The notes: generated from the letters alone by a model not told the origin. Shown: positions 26,366 through 34,210, counted from the stretch's first letter. The stretch is DNA of 36,720 nucleotides from Rhodopirellula europaea 6C (GCF_000338295.1 NZ_ANMO01000045.1:1-36720), one strand, 5' to 3'. Program-made: numbers and translations.

Positions 26366-27265
26366 ATGAGCCACCGACATTCGTTTGCATTTGTTTTTGC
26401 CGCCGCACTCATTTGCCAATCGATTGGAAGTGGCGATCGCGTTTCTGCCCAAGACGCCACGCTCGACACATCATCGAGCGATGTGGTTGAAGACCGATTC
26501 ATTTACAAGACGGTCGAGGATGAATCTTCGGGGAAGTCCACGGAACTGCACGTCGACTGGACGCGACCGGCGGATTGGTCGGCTGACGATTCACGTCCCG
26601 CCGCGGTGTTTTTCCATGGCGGAGGTTGGACGGGCGGGAAGCCGGGCCAGTTTGCGATGCATAGCAAGGAGCTGGCCGGCCGCGGAATGGTTTGCTTCCG
26701 AGTGAAGTATCGTTTGCTGGACAGGAAGTCAAAAACTCCGCCGGACAACTGCGTCGAAGATGCCTCGGATGCGTTTCGCTATATCCGAGAAAACGCCAAT
26801 AAGTTTGGCATCGATCCAAATCGGATGGCATCCGGTGGTGGCTCCGCAGGCGGTCATTTGGCGGCCTACCTGGGCACGATGGATGACCAGGTTGTTGATG
26901 GTGTTTCGCGAAAACCCGCGGCGATGTTGCTGTTCAATCCGGTTTACGACAACGGTCCCGGCGGATGGGGAACGGCACGCGTCGGCGACGAATTTGCAAA
27001 GTATTCGCCCGCCCACAACATCACGAAGGATGACCCACCATCGATCGTGTTCTTGGGAACCAAAGACAACTTGATCCCAGTTGCAACCGCAGAGCGTTTT
27101 CGCGACGACTGCAAAGAAGTTGGCGTTCGCAGTGAGTTGCATCTTTACGAAGGCCAGCCCCATGGTTTCTTCAATGCGAAGAAGACCGATGGGGGAGGGA
27201 AGATCTATCGCGACACGATGGAAAAGACGGTCGCGTTCCTAAAATTACTTGATTGGATCGAGTGA
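26366..27265 (+). CDS. Exported alpha/beta hydrolase (esterase/lipase, BD-FAE/HSL-like)
   Basis: This 299-residue protein has a signal peptide (FAFVFAAALICQSIGSGDRVSA) and an esterase core: HGGGW (84-88) as oxyanion hole, GGGSAGGH with Ser150 as nucleophile, an acid in GTKDNLIPVA, and the catalytic His in GQPHGFFN. This suits short-chain or carbohydrate esterases. GAGGA lies just before the ATG at 26366 and overlaps the end of mscL, so co-translation with the channel is likely. A longer frame from 26273 overlaps mscL without a signal and is rejected. The gene converges with msrB, 22 bases away. Confidence 0.9.
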   Translation: MSHRHSFAFVFAAALICQSIGSGDRVSAQDATLDTSSSDVVEDRFIYKTVEDESSGKSTELHVDWTRPADWSADDSRPAAVFFHGGGWTGGKPGQFAMHSKELAGRGMVCFRVKYRLLDRKSKTPPDNCVEDASDAFRYIRENANKFGIDPNRMASGGGSAGGHLAAYLGTMDDQVVDGVSRKPAAMLLFNPVYDNGPGGWGTARVGDEFAKYSPAHNITKDDPPSIVFLGTKDNLIPVATAERFRDDCKEVGVRSELHLYEGQPHGFFNAKKTDGGGKIYRDTMEKTVAFLKLLDWIE

Positions 27266-27287
27266 AGGTCTTTCGGTCGAGTGAAGT

Positions 27288-27992
27288 TTACTCGGCAGCG
27301 GTCTCTTTCTTGGCGGCTTTGGGCTCGGTCGCCTTCTCATCTTTTTTCACGTCACGAGCTTTGATCGGTTTCGGCATCTCTTTGCCTTCCGGGATGAACT
27401 TCATCGAAATCGAGTTCACGCAGTGACGCTCGTTCTTGGGCGTCAGGCGTTCGCCGTGAAAAACGTGACCGAGGTGGCCGTCGCAATTGGCACAGACGAT
27501 TTCGATTCGGCGCCCATCGGCATCACGTTGACGCTTGACCGCGCCTTCGATTTCATCATCAAAGCTGGGCCACCCACAATGACTGATGAATTTATCTTTC
27601 GCGTGATACAGCGGGGTGTTGCAGCGTTTGCAGATGTACGTGCCTGGATCCTTGGTCAGTGTGTAGCCGCCATCCCCAGGTGGTTCGGTGCCTTTGTGCA
27701 AAATCACGTAGGCTTCCGCTGGGCTTAGCTTGTTGAAAGGGCTCGAATCCATCTTCAGCTCATATCGGTTGTGGGTGAAAAGTGGCGTGGTCTTCTTGGT
27801 GGTCGACGCCTTTTCAGTCTTGGCGGTTTTCTCGGCGTCGCCTGCTTCGGTGTCAGAAGACTTCACCACCGGAGCGTCGTTGGCCTGGGTCGATGCCATT
27901 GGATCACCGCATCCGGCGACCGCGAAAACGAAGCCGCCCGCAACTGCGAGTCCAAAAAAGTGTTTCCAAAGAGGCTTTGAGAGCAGTGGCAT
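27288..27992 (-). CDS. msrB: Lipoprotein peptide-methionine (R)-S-oxide reductase MsrB
   Basis: This 234-residue protein reduces methionine R-sulfoxide in proteins. A lipoprotein signal (FVFAVAGC, Cys28) is followed by a Lys/Thr-rich linker and the MsrB fold. Two CxxC pairs, C121/C124 (CKRC) and C167/C170 (CANC), bind the structural zinc. The catalytic Cys191 is in RHCVNSISMKF; the CGWPSF Cys139 is the probable resolving residue. After the domain, a Lys/Glu/Ala-rich tail of about 30 residues extends the usual length. It should repair oxidised envelope proteins, complementing the exported peroxidase at 15045. Electron supply to this compartment is not visible here. Confidence 0.95.
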   Translation of the reverse strand: MPLLSKPLWKHFFGLAVAGGFVFAVAGCGDPMASTQANDAPVVKSSDTEAGDAEKTAKTEKASTTKKTTPLFTHNRYELKMDSSPFNKLSPAEAYVILHKGTEPPGDGGYTLTKDPGTYICKRCNTPLYHAKDKFISHCGWPSFDDEIEGAVKRQRDADGRRIEIVCANCDGHLGHVFHGERLTPKNERHCVNSISMKFIPEGKEMPKPIKARDVKKDEKATEPKAAKKETAAE

Positions 27993-28233
27993 CGTTCGGC
28001 CTTGTGGTTCAGGGCAAGGAAGGGGCGATTGAGGTGGGCAGAAGCAGCGTAGCGGCGAGTACAGGACTCGCTCGCTTAATCGCTCGAATAGTGTTCATTC
28101 ACAATGACGAGATGCAAACGCATAGTGAATGCTCAAGCGTGCTCCGTGTCCGCATCTATTTTACCGCAACGTACTACGCAGCAAACCGGCAATTTGGTTG
28201 CTGTGGTGGCTAGATTTTGACTCGATTTACAAT

Positions 28234-28260
28234 CCTAACCGCAAAGTCGGAACGGTTAGG
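28234..28260. terminator. Hairpin overlapping the stop codon of the membrane-protein gene
   Basis: CCTAACCG (28234-28241) and CGGTTAGG (28253-28260) form a perfect 8-bp stem that includes the stop codon of the minus-strand gene at 28256. There is no T run after it, so termination is a guess. Confidence 0.5.
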
Positions 28261-29218
28261 TGGTGGTGGAATCAAACGCTTCCGCATCGTGACGCGCTTC
28301 CATCGCCCCGCTGTAGATCTCGTGAGCAACCAAAACGACCATTCCAACCAGTAACGGCAAAATGTAATAGATGACGCGAAAGATGAGAACGGATGCGATG
28401 ACGGGTTTTCCGACCGTGTCCGCCAGAAGCGTCCAAAGAATCAGCTCGAGGACTCCCAGTCCGCCAGGAACCTGCGTGATCAGCGACACTGTGATTCCAA
28501 CCAAATACGCTGCCAAAACGGTCGGAAATGGGACAACCGCGTCACCGGGCATCACCAAGTAGAGCGCCGTGGCTGAGATTGTCAGGTCCACGATCGCGAC
28601 GGAGGCTTGCGCGGTCGCAAGTCCCAGGCTTGGCGGACGCAGATGCAATTTTCCGATCGGCCATGGTTTGTGCCAAACCAAGCAAATGATCGCGTAAAAG
28701 ACGGCAATCGAAAGCAGAATCGCGCCCAGCGTTCGCACTCCAAACGGCAGGTCAAACTTGGCGGGTAGTTCGATCGGGTGAAGAACCAGGACGACTCCGC
28801 CCAGCACGCAGACACCTGACCAGAACGTCAATGCCAGAACGCTCATCAGGGCAACGATTTGCCGGTGAGTCAGTCCCCAACGGTGATAGAACCGATAGCG
28901 GATCGGGGCGGCGGCGAGCAAAGTTCCCAGGTTGTTTCCCAAGGCATAGCCAAGAAACGCGACCAACGAGACTCGCCGGAGTGGAAGCGGGCGACAGACA
29001 TATCGGAGTGCCAATATGTCGTAGCAAATCAGCAGGCCGTAGTTCAGGGCCACCAGGAATGTCGCGATGATCAGGTAGGCGGTGGGAACGCCGGTCAATC
29101 CAGCGACGAAGTCATCCCACGACACTTTTTGGGCTTCGCCGATCAGCAGCCGGACGGCCAAGCCGAACAGCAGCAACGCCATGAACGGGCCGACGAGCTT
29201 GCGGGGATCGAATTTCAC
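28256..29218 (-). CDS. YbhN/MprF-type (LPG synthase transmembrane region) membrane protein
   Basis: This 320-residue protein has about eight hydrophobic segments and the family landmarks NNLGTLLAAAPIRYRFYHRWGL and VPGGLGVLELILW. It matches the flippase-like region shared by MprF, AglD and YbhN. Members are thought to move or handle lipid-linked molecules in the inner membrane; the substrate here is unknown. The start is a GTG at 29218, 36 bases after the stop of the small lipoprotein gene on the same strand, so the two may form an operon. Confidence 0.85.
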   Translation of the reverse strand: MKFDPRKLVGPFMALLLFGLAVRLLIGEAQKVSWDDFVAGLTGVPTAYLIIATFLVALNYGLLICYDILALRYVCRPLPLRRVSLVAFLGYALGNNLGTLLAAAPIRYRFYHRWGLTHRQIVALMSVLALTFWSGVCVLGGVVLVLHPIELPAKFDLPFGVRTLGAILLSIAVFYAIICLVWHKPWPIGKLHLRPPSLGLATAQASVAIVDLTISATALYLVMPGDAVVPFPTVLAAYLVGITVSLITQVPGGLGVLELILWTLLADTVGKPVIASVLIFRVIYYILPLLVGMVVLVAHEIYSGAMEARHDAEAFDSTTT

Positions 29219-29254
29219 GCACAGGGGCTTTGTTTTAGGAGCCGCCGAAGCTTG

Positions 29255-29725
29255 CTAGTTCCAATCCGATTGGTTTTCGCGTGGTTCGACGTAGCGGATG
29301 TCTTGCAGATTCAGGCCCTCCAGACGTTTTTCCAGTTCTTCGAGGTCTGCCTTCTCTTGTTCCGGCGTTTTGTCGTTGCCGCGAGTCTCTTCGTCAAGCT
29401 TCCGTTGCTCGTCGTCGGACTTCTTTTGACGATCTTCACCCGAATCGGATGAGCCATCGTTGTCGTACCGCGATTGGGCGCGGATTCGCCGATCGGCGGC
29501 TTCCGGATCGGTCCGGGCCTCGATATCAGCCGCTCGCACGCCACCGGGATCGAAGACACTGCCGACCCGCCCCGTTTCGCGAAGCGTTCTTTCCCAAGCT
29601 CCGCCATAAGCTGGATAGGCATCCATATCGCAATCACCGCACAAGCGGCAGCCGGTTGATGGGACCACCAGCGTGACCAGCAAGATCAGCGAAAAAACGG
29701 CAGAGGCGGTTCTTCGAGCGGACAT
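29255..29725 (-). CDS. Small lipoprotein, charged, function unknown
   Basis: This 156-residue protein begins MSARRTASAVFSLILLVTLV and VPSTGC, giving a lipobox with Cys26, then CRLCGDCDMD with three close cysteines. The rest is very charged (QKKSDDEQRKLDEETRGNDKTPEQEKADLEELEKRLEGL is helical and probably coiled). The C-terminus is INNLQDIR-like in style but not a known motif. The start at 29725 directly precedes the signal; the longer frame from 29863 is rejected. It shares the STGC lipobox and nearby Cys pairs with the lipoprotein at 1209. It precedes the YbhN-type gene. Confidence 0.7.
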   Translation of the reverse strand: MSARRTASAVFSLILLVTLVVPSTGCRLCGDCDMDAYPAYGGAWERTLRETGRVGSVFDPGGVRAADIEARTDPEAADRRIRAQSRYDNDGSSDSGEDRQKKSDDEQRKLDEETRGNDKTPEQEKADLEELEKRLEGLNLQDIRYVEPRENQSDWN

Positions 29726-30016
29726 GTGGGTTCGGAGAGGTGAAAGGGGGGAGGTTGTGACGGGTGGGAAGGCGGGCGAACGGAAACAATTGCTTCCGGC
29801 ATCCATTTCCCGGGGCTTGAGCTCGACGATTGGCAAGCGGTTTGCGAAAACGTCTGGGCACAAAACCCTCCACCATCCCTATCGGAATCGGGCAGATTTC
29901 GGGTGAGGTAATTTGGGGAGTTTTTGTCGATTATTTCGGTCGGTCCAAATTTTCCGGCAAAAATTTTGAAGTTCCGCTCAAGTTCGCTCTTCCACGAACC
30001 GGGGCAAACATGTGAC

Positions 30017-30048
30017 AAGAGCGTTCCCGGCGAGCAAGGAACGCTCTT
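30017..30048 (+). promoter_or_regulatory. Perfect 11-bp hairpin in the leader of the aroA transcript
   Basis: AAGAGCGTTCC and GGAACGCTCTT enclose a 10-base loop, and the T-rich TCTTCTTTTTGTT follows at 30056-30068. No plus-strand gene ends upstream, so it does not look like an ordinary gene-end terminator; it lies 45 bases before the small membrane protein that leads into aroA. It may be an attenuator or a leader structure. The rest of the 29726-30092 gap must hold two divergent promoters, which I could not place. Confidence 0.6.
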
Positions 30049-30092
30049 AACCGGTCTCTTCTTTTTGTTCCGCTTCACGCAGGATGCCAGTG

Positions 30093-30398
30093 ATGCCTCA
30101 GTTGATATTTTTGGCGACCGCCACCAGTGCCATCGGATTGCCTTTGATCGCATTGATCATGTTGATGGTCAGTAAATTGTCCGTGGGAGCTGCGGCCCGT
30201 CGTGCTGAACGGCGTTTTTTGGCATTATTGGTTATGATGAGCGTGATCACGGCCCATACCGTGACCACCAGCGAACCGACTTGGTTGATCCACACGGTGA
30301 CCTTGGCGGTCATGATTGTTGGATCCCTTTGGATTCCTGGGCAGCATCCACCCCGGACTTCGTCCTCACCTGAACACCCGACTCTAGCCGGTTCATGA
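30093..30398 (+). CDS. Small membrane protein translationally coupled to aroA
   Basis: This 101-residue protein has about three hydrophobic helices (LIFLATATSAIGLPLIALIML, FLALLVMMSVITAHTV, WLIHTVTLAVMIVGSLWI) and a basic loop (ARRAERRF). I do not recognise a family. The ATG at 30093 has AGGA about 8 bases upstream; another ATG at 30084 lies over that site. Its stop and the aroA start overlap as ATGA (30395-30398), so the two proteins are translationally coupled. Whether the function is linked to aromatic synthesis is unknown. Confidence 0.65.
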   Translation: MPQLIFLATATSAIGLPLIALIMLMVSKLSVGAAARRAERRFLALLVMMSVITAHTVTTSEPTWLIHTVTLAVMIVGSLWIPGQHPPRTSSSPEHPTLAGS

Positions 30399-31804
30399 AC
30401 TCGACCACCGAATCACCGTCCGACGCAATCGCCACCGTCCGAGTCATTCCCGGTGGTCCAGTCTGCGGTTCCATTCGGCCTCCCGGAAGCAAGAGTCTGA
30501 CCAATCGAGCCCTGTTGATGGCAGCGTTTGGTCGCGGCACCAGTCAACTGGAAGGTGCCTTGGTCAGCGAAGACACCCACGTCATGACGGATTCGCTCCG
30601 TAAGATTGGCGTCGATATCGAGTCGCAAGATGCCGGACGAACCCTCGTGGTCACCGGCGTCCAGTCCGCACCGAAATCAGATTCGCCGTTTGACCTTTAC
30701 ATTGCCAACAGCGGAACGACGGTTCGATTCTTGACCGCCGCCCTGTCAGCTCTGGGCGGCAACTACATTCTGTCGGGTGTCCCCCGAATGCACGAGCGTC
30801 CGATCGGAGACTTGGTCGATGCTCTTTCGCCAGTCGTTGAAGGTCGCATCGAAGCGGTCTCCGAAGGCGGTTGTCCTCCCGTTCACATTCAAACCTCGGG
30901 TTGGGCCAAACACGAGCTGAGCGTTGCCGGCAGCGTCAGCAGTCAATATCTCAGCGGATTGATGATGGCTGCACCACTGGCGAGTCGTCGATCAAATCAG
31001 CCCGTCACGATCCGAGTCGTCGGTGAATTGGTCTCACGTCCCTACGTTGAGATGACCGCCGATGCGATGCAGGTCTTTGGTGCGTCGGTCGAATTGCAAT
31101 GGCCAATGGCTGCCCAGAGCGATGTAGCTGGCCAGGGCGATGTTCTGGTTCAGATTTCGGGCGACTACGACGCGATTGGTTGGTCGATTGAGCCAGATGC
31201 TTCGGCGGCCAGTTATTTCTGGGCGGCCGCGGCAATCTCCGGCGGTGACGTTACGGTGAAGGGGCTTAGCCGAGCCGCGACTCAGGGCGACGTCGCGTTT
31301 GTTGATGTCCTGGAGATGATGGGCTGCCAGATCGAAGAAGGTGATGATTCCATCCGAGTCATCGCGACGGATTTGCCCGGCGGCCAGCTTGGCGGCGTTG
31401 ATGTCGACATGAATGCGATCAGCGACACGGTGCAGACTCTGGCGATGGTGGCGTTGTTCGCGAATTCGCCAACGCGTGTCCGCGGCGTCGCTCACAATCG
31501 ATTCAAAGAGACCGATCGCATTGGTGATTTGGCCTGCGAGCTTCGAAAGCTTGGGGCGACGATCCAAGAACATGACGACGGGATGACGATTCATCCGCTG
31601 AGCGAGCCCGCCGTCAGCGAAGGCAATCCAGTACGCCTGGATACGTACCACGACCACCGGATGGCGATGAGCTTTTCTTTGGCCGGGTTGCGACTGGGGG
31701 GAATCGAGATCGAAAACCCCGCCTGCACCGGCAAGACGTATCCGAACTATTGGTCGGATCTGGAACAGCTAATCGGCCGGGCGCACCACTGGACGGCGGA
31801 ATAA
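30395..31804 (+). CDS. aroA: 3-phosphoshikimate 1-carboxyvinyltransferase (EPSP synthase)
   Basis: This 469-residue protein joins phosphoenolpyruvate and shikimate-3-phosphate, the sixth step of the shikimate pathway to aromatic amino acids. Motifs seen: GSKSLTNRAL (31-40) with the phosphate-binding Lys33, NSGTTVRFLTA, SSQYLSGLMMAAP, AHNRFKETDRI and DTYHDHRMAMSFSLAGL. The length is slightly above the 430-450 residues usual for the family, mostly from a 20-residue N-terminal lead. The ATG overlaps the stop of the small membrane protein. A further gene follows after 15 bases. Confidence 0.97.
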   Translation: MNSTTESPSDAIATVRVIPGGPVCGSIRPPGSKSLTNRALLMAAFGRGTSQLEGALVSEDTHVMTDSLRKIGVDIESQDAGRTLVVTGVQSAPKSDSPFDLYIANSGTTVRFLTAALSALGGNYILSGVPRMHERPIGDLVDALSPVVEGRIEAVSEGGCPPVHIQTSGWAKHELSVAGSVSSQYLSGLMMAAPLASRRSNQPVTIRVVGELVSRPYVEMTADAMQVFGASVELQWPMAAQSDVAGQGDVLVQISGDYDAIGWSIEPDASAASYFWAAAAISGGDVTVKGLSRAATQGDVAFVDVLEMMGCQIEEGDDSIRVIATDLPGGQLGGVDVDMNAISDTVQTLAMVALFANSPTRVRGVAHNRFKETDRIGDLACELRKLGATIQEHDDGMTIHPLSEPAVSEGNPVRLDTYHDHRMAMSFSLAGLRLGGIEIENPACTGKTYPNYWSDLEQLIGRAHHWTAE

Positions 31805-31819
31805 AACGGGAGAACAGAG

Positions 31820-32581
31820 ATGGCTCTCTTAGTGACCTGCGACTCCGGAGGCGACCGGATCCCAGAATCACTGCGCGAGCCTTTGGCACTCGCCGGTTGG
31901 AAAGACACGTCCGCCGGCGTCGATGCGGTCGTCTCGTCACCGGCATCGCGATTGTCGCTGCCGTTGGTTGATCGAGACGCCCATTTCGCCGCTCGAATCA
32001 TTGCCGAGCACGCGGAGTGTGATTTGATAGCAAACCCGTTCCGGGCTGACTTGGTGGATGTCGGCCGGTCGGTCCACCACCGCAATCTTTTTCCGCCCGC
32101 GGTTCGGAAGCTGCCTGCGAAGGTACGCAAATCAGTTTTGTCGGAGATTCGCACACCGTACCGGGATGCGGTGCGACGCCGGGTGAGCGGCATGCTGCTG
32201 GAATTCCCCTACGTCGTTCATCTGTCCATTCGCACTTTCGCCGCTCGTTCCGTCTCGGGGCAATGGCAGCGCGGCGACGTCGGTTTGCTTTACGATCCCG
32301 GACGTGCGGACGAACTCGATTGGTGCCTGGATTTGTCCGACGAGCTGTATTTCGCGATGCCCGATCTTCGCGTCCGCCGCAACCATCCCGGCCGCGGAAC
32401 CAACGATTCGCTCACCAAAGCGATGCGAAAGCACTTTTACGACGTGCATTACCTGGGCGTGGAGGTTGTTCTCAATCGAGCCTGGGCCGCTCGCCCGGTC
32501 CGTCGTCGACGCGAGGTCCTGCGAGTCTTGGCCAACGCGATTCGAGAAGTGACGCCGGAAGCCACTCCTCAAGCCGCCTGA
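31820..32581 (+). CDS. N-formylglutamate-amidohydrolase-like protein with altered histidines
   Basis: This 253-residue protein matches the N-formylglutamate amidohydrolase (HutG-like) family along its length: LVTCDSGGDRIP, LVDVGRSVHHRNLF, HLSIRTF, GDVGLLYDPGRADE, RRNHPGRGTNDSLTKAMRKHF and YLGVEVVLNRAW. Family members normally have a His in the first block (CEHGGNRIP type) and in the third (HLSVHTF type); here these positions are Ser and Arg. I know these patterns from memory of the family, so the loss should be tested by alignment. It may be a changed or inactive enzyme. It starts 15 bases after aroA with GGGAGA upstream and is probably in the same operon. Confidence 0.8.
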   Translation: MALLVTCDSGGDRIPESLREPLALAGWKDTSAGVDAVVSSPASRLSLPLVDRDAHFAARIIAEHAECDLIANPFRADLVDVGRSVHHRNLFPPAVRKLPAKVRKSVLSEIRTPYRDAVRRRVSGMLLEFPYVVHLSIRTFAARSVSGQWQRGDVGLLYDPGRADELDWCLDLSDELYFAMPDLRVRRNHPGRGTNDSLTKAMRKHFYDVHYLGVEVVLNRAWAARPVRRRREVLRVLANAIREVTPEATPQAA

Positions 32582-32615
32582 GTCGACTATCAACCTGTCC
32601 ACAATCAACCTGCAG

Positions 32616-32686
32616 CTCGGTGGTCCCCCACCGAGACGAGCACTGAACAAAACAGGTAAATCTCGGTGGAGGACCACCGAGCTACG
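32616..32686. repeat. Head-to-head hairpin pair with CGAGCACT tail
   Basis: Left hairpin: CTCGGTGG, loop TCCC, CCACCGAG (32616-32635), followed by ACGAGCACTGAACAAAAC. Right hairpin: CTCGGTGG, loop AGGA, CCACCGAG (32662-32681), then CTACG. It starts 34 bases past the stop of the amidohydrolase-like gene. Compared with the elements at 957 and 1125 the stem has T-A where they have A-T, a paired change. Confidence 0.8.
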
Positions 32687-32894
32687 GAACTTGTTTCCGT
32701 TTGTTCCGGTCGTTGAAGCTATTCACCCGAGACCTTTTCGTTTGCAGCGGTCGTGCGTCGGCGAACAAATTCTTGCGTGATGGGTGACTTCCGTTGCCGA
32801 TCAACTCGATAGGCACCCGCATGAAGCGATCGACGGTGCCATTTCATGGACGAAGCTGGAATGTTCTTTTCCCCCCAGCCTTCGAGTCCTCCAC

Positions 32895-33725
32895 ATGCGA
32901 AATCTCACCCTCGGCACGATCATCGTTGTCGGCGGCTTACTCGCCGCGATTCCTTTTCGTCGCGACGCGGTTCACCCTGAGTCTTCTGATCCCAACGCGT
33001 TGGCAACCGGCCCCACGTCGGCTCCGTTCGCGATCGCTACGTCTGCTCCTCTCAATCCGCCCTGGGACACGGAGCCTTCGCTGGCCGGCCAACCGGAATC
33101 TGCTTCCGGTCGTTCGCAATCGAACGGTTGGCCCAACCAGTATCTGCCGGACCCGCCCAGCCAAGGTTTTGCCGCTCCGGCGAGGTCTGAAGCCTTTGCC
33201 GCAACTGGACCGGACGCCATCCCGTCGCATCAGCCCGCACGTCCACGTCGAGACGGTCGTTTGCCGCTGACTTACAACGATTTGGCGGTACCTCTGAGCA
33301 ATCCCCACTTCCCGGACCAGCGATTCAATGCGTTGTCGGGATCTCCTTCGAACCCGTTGCCGCGTCAGTCAATGCCGCCGATCGGGAAGGCCGAAGCTCG
33401 CGTTCACGGGGCGTCGCCGCCGAGCGAGGCACAAGTCGCTGCACAATCCCCGGCAACCGCCTCAGCAAATCTGGCGTCCAGCCCGGCTGTTCGCGAAGAG
33501 TCGACGCCAGCTCAGTTGGCCAGTTCCGCTCCTGAATCTCGGATGAGGCCGGATACGCGGCAGCAAGTTCTGCGTCCGCCAACGATGGATTTGCGAAGTT
33601 CGCCGTCGCCTCAGGAGCCGTCTCGGACGCGTTCCTTCCGAATCCCGGAAGTCGAAATGCCCGCGATGCCGCCCGCACCCAGCGTGATGGAACGGCAACG
33701 ACACTGGATCCGCCAGCCCGACTGA
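32895..33725 (+). CDS. Exported or anchored Pro/Ser/Ala-rich protein, function unknown
   Basis: This 276-residue protein begins MRNLTLGTIIVVGGLLAAIPF, a single N-terminal hydrophobic helix that is a signal or anchor. The longer frame from 32784 adds 37 residues before it and is not preferred. The remainder is low in complexity: Pro, Ser, Ala, Gln and Arg dominate (NPPWDTEPSLAGQPES, SPATASANLASSPAVREE), and the end is basic (MERQRHWIRQPD). No domain is recognised. The composition suggests a disordered envelope protein. It lies between repeat-rich gaps and upstream of parA. Confidence 0.65.
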   Translation: MRNLTLGTIIVVGGLLAAIPFRRDAVHPESSDPNALATGPTSAPFAIATSAPLNPPWDTEPSLAGQPESASGRSQSNGWPNQYLPDPPSQGFAAPARSEAFAATGPDAIPSHQPARPRRDGRLPLTYNDLAVPLSNPHFPDQRFNALSGSPSNPLPRQSMPPIGKAEARVHGASPPSEAQVAAQSPATASANLASSPAVREESTPAQLASSAPESRMRPDTRQQVLRPPTMDLRSSPSPQEPSRTRSFRIPEVEMPAMPPAPSVMERQRHWIRQPD

Positions 33726-33837
33726 ATTGGTTTTTCCGGTCGCTTGGTAGCCCGAGGTGTGACAGCCTGTTGGCTTAGTCAGATACCGAATGACAACAAT
33801 TAGCCGATGGGCGTTGGCCCTGGTTGGCGTTTGACTA

Positions 33838-34018
33838 ACCGCCGCTAACGCGGTACGGCTCATTAAATCAACAGCCCGGTGAGCGAGGATCGAGTGGGGC
33901 GTTGCTCGCGTGAATGGCCAATGGCCTCTTTCAACCTAGCCTGGGGCAACGCCCCAGGACGAGGAAAGCACACCCTCGCTTTGGCCAACGGCCAAACTCA
34001 GCGTCCCTGAGGCTATGT
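33838..34018. repeat. Group of hairpins upstream of parA
   Basis: Four hairpins are visible: ACCGC with GCGGT (33838-33854); CTGGGGC, loop AAC, GCCCCAG (33941-33957), preceded by CCTAGC and followed by GACGAGGAAAGC; TTTGGCC, loop AAC, GGCCAAA (33980-33996); and CTCAG, loop CGTCC, CTGAG (33997-34011), followed by GCTATG. The outer CTAG/CTATG ends and the GACGAG tail recall the CGTAG family. The gap 33726-34210 has no gene that I can support. Confidence 0.6.
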
Positions 34019-34027
34019 CGCTCGCCC

Positions 34028-34043
34028 AATTTCACACGAAACT
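34028..34043. promoter_or_regulatory. Possible parS-like site upstream of parA
   Basis: The 16 bases AATTTCACACGAAACT agree with the common parS palindrome TGTTTCACGTGAAACA at 11 of 16 positions and keep the TTTCAC and GAAAC half sites. A second half site, TGTTTCAC, lies at about 34114. It is about 170 bases before parA. This is a weak match and may be chance. Confidence 0.3.
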
Positions 34044-34210
34044 CGCGCAGGCACAAACACGCATGGCAAGTCAAGGCCGGTTTCTTATGAAACCAGTCTT
34101 GTTTCGCGAGCTTTGTTTCACCTAGTTTCCCGCTTGTCCAAGGAGTTCCTTGGTCGGTCGGCAAACGGAATTGCCGGCAATGTGATTCATCCATCTCGGA
34201 CGCATTCAAC

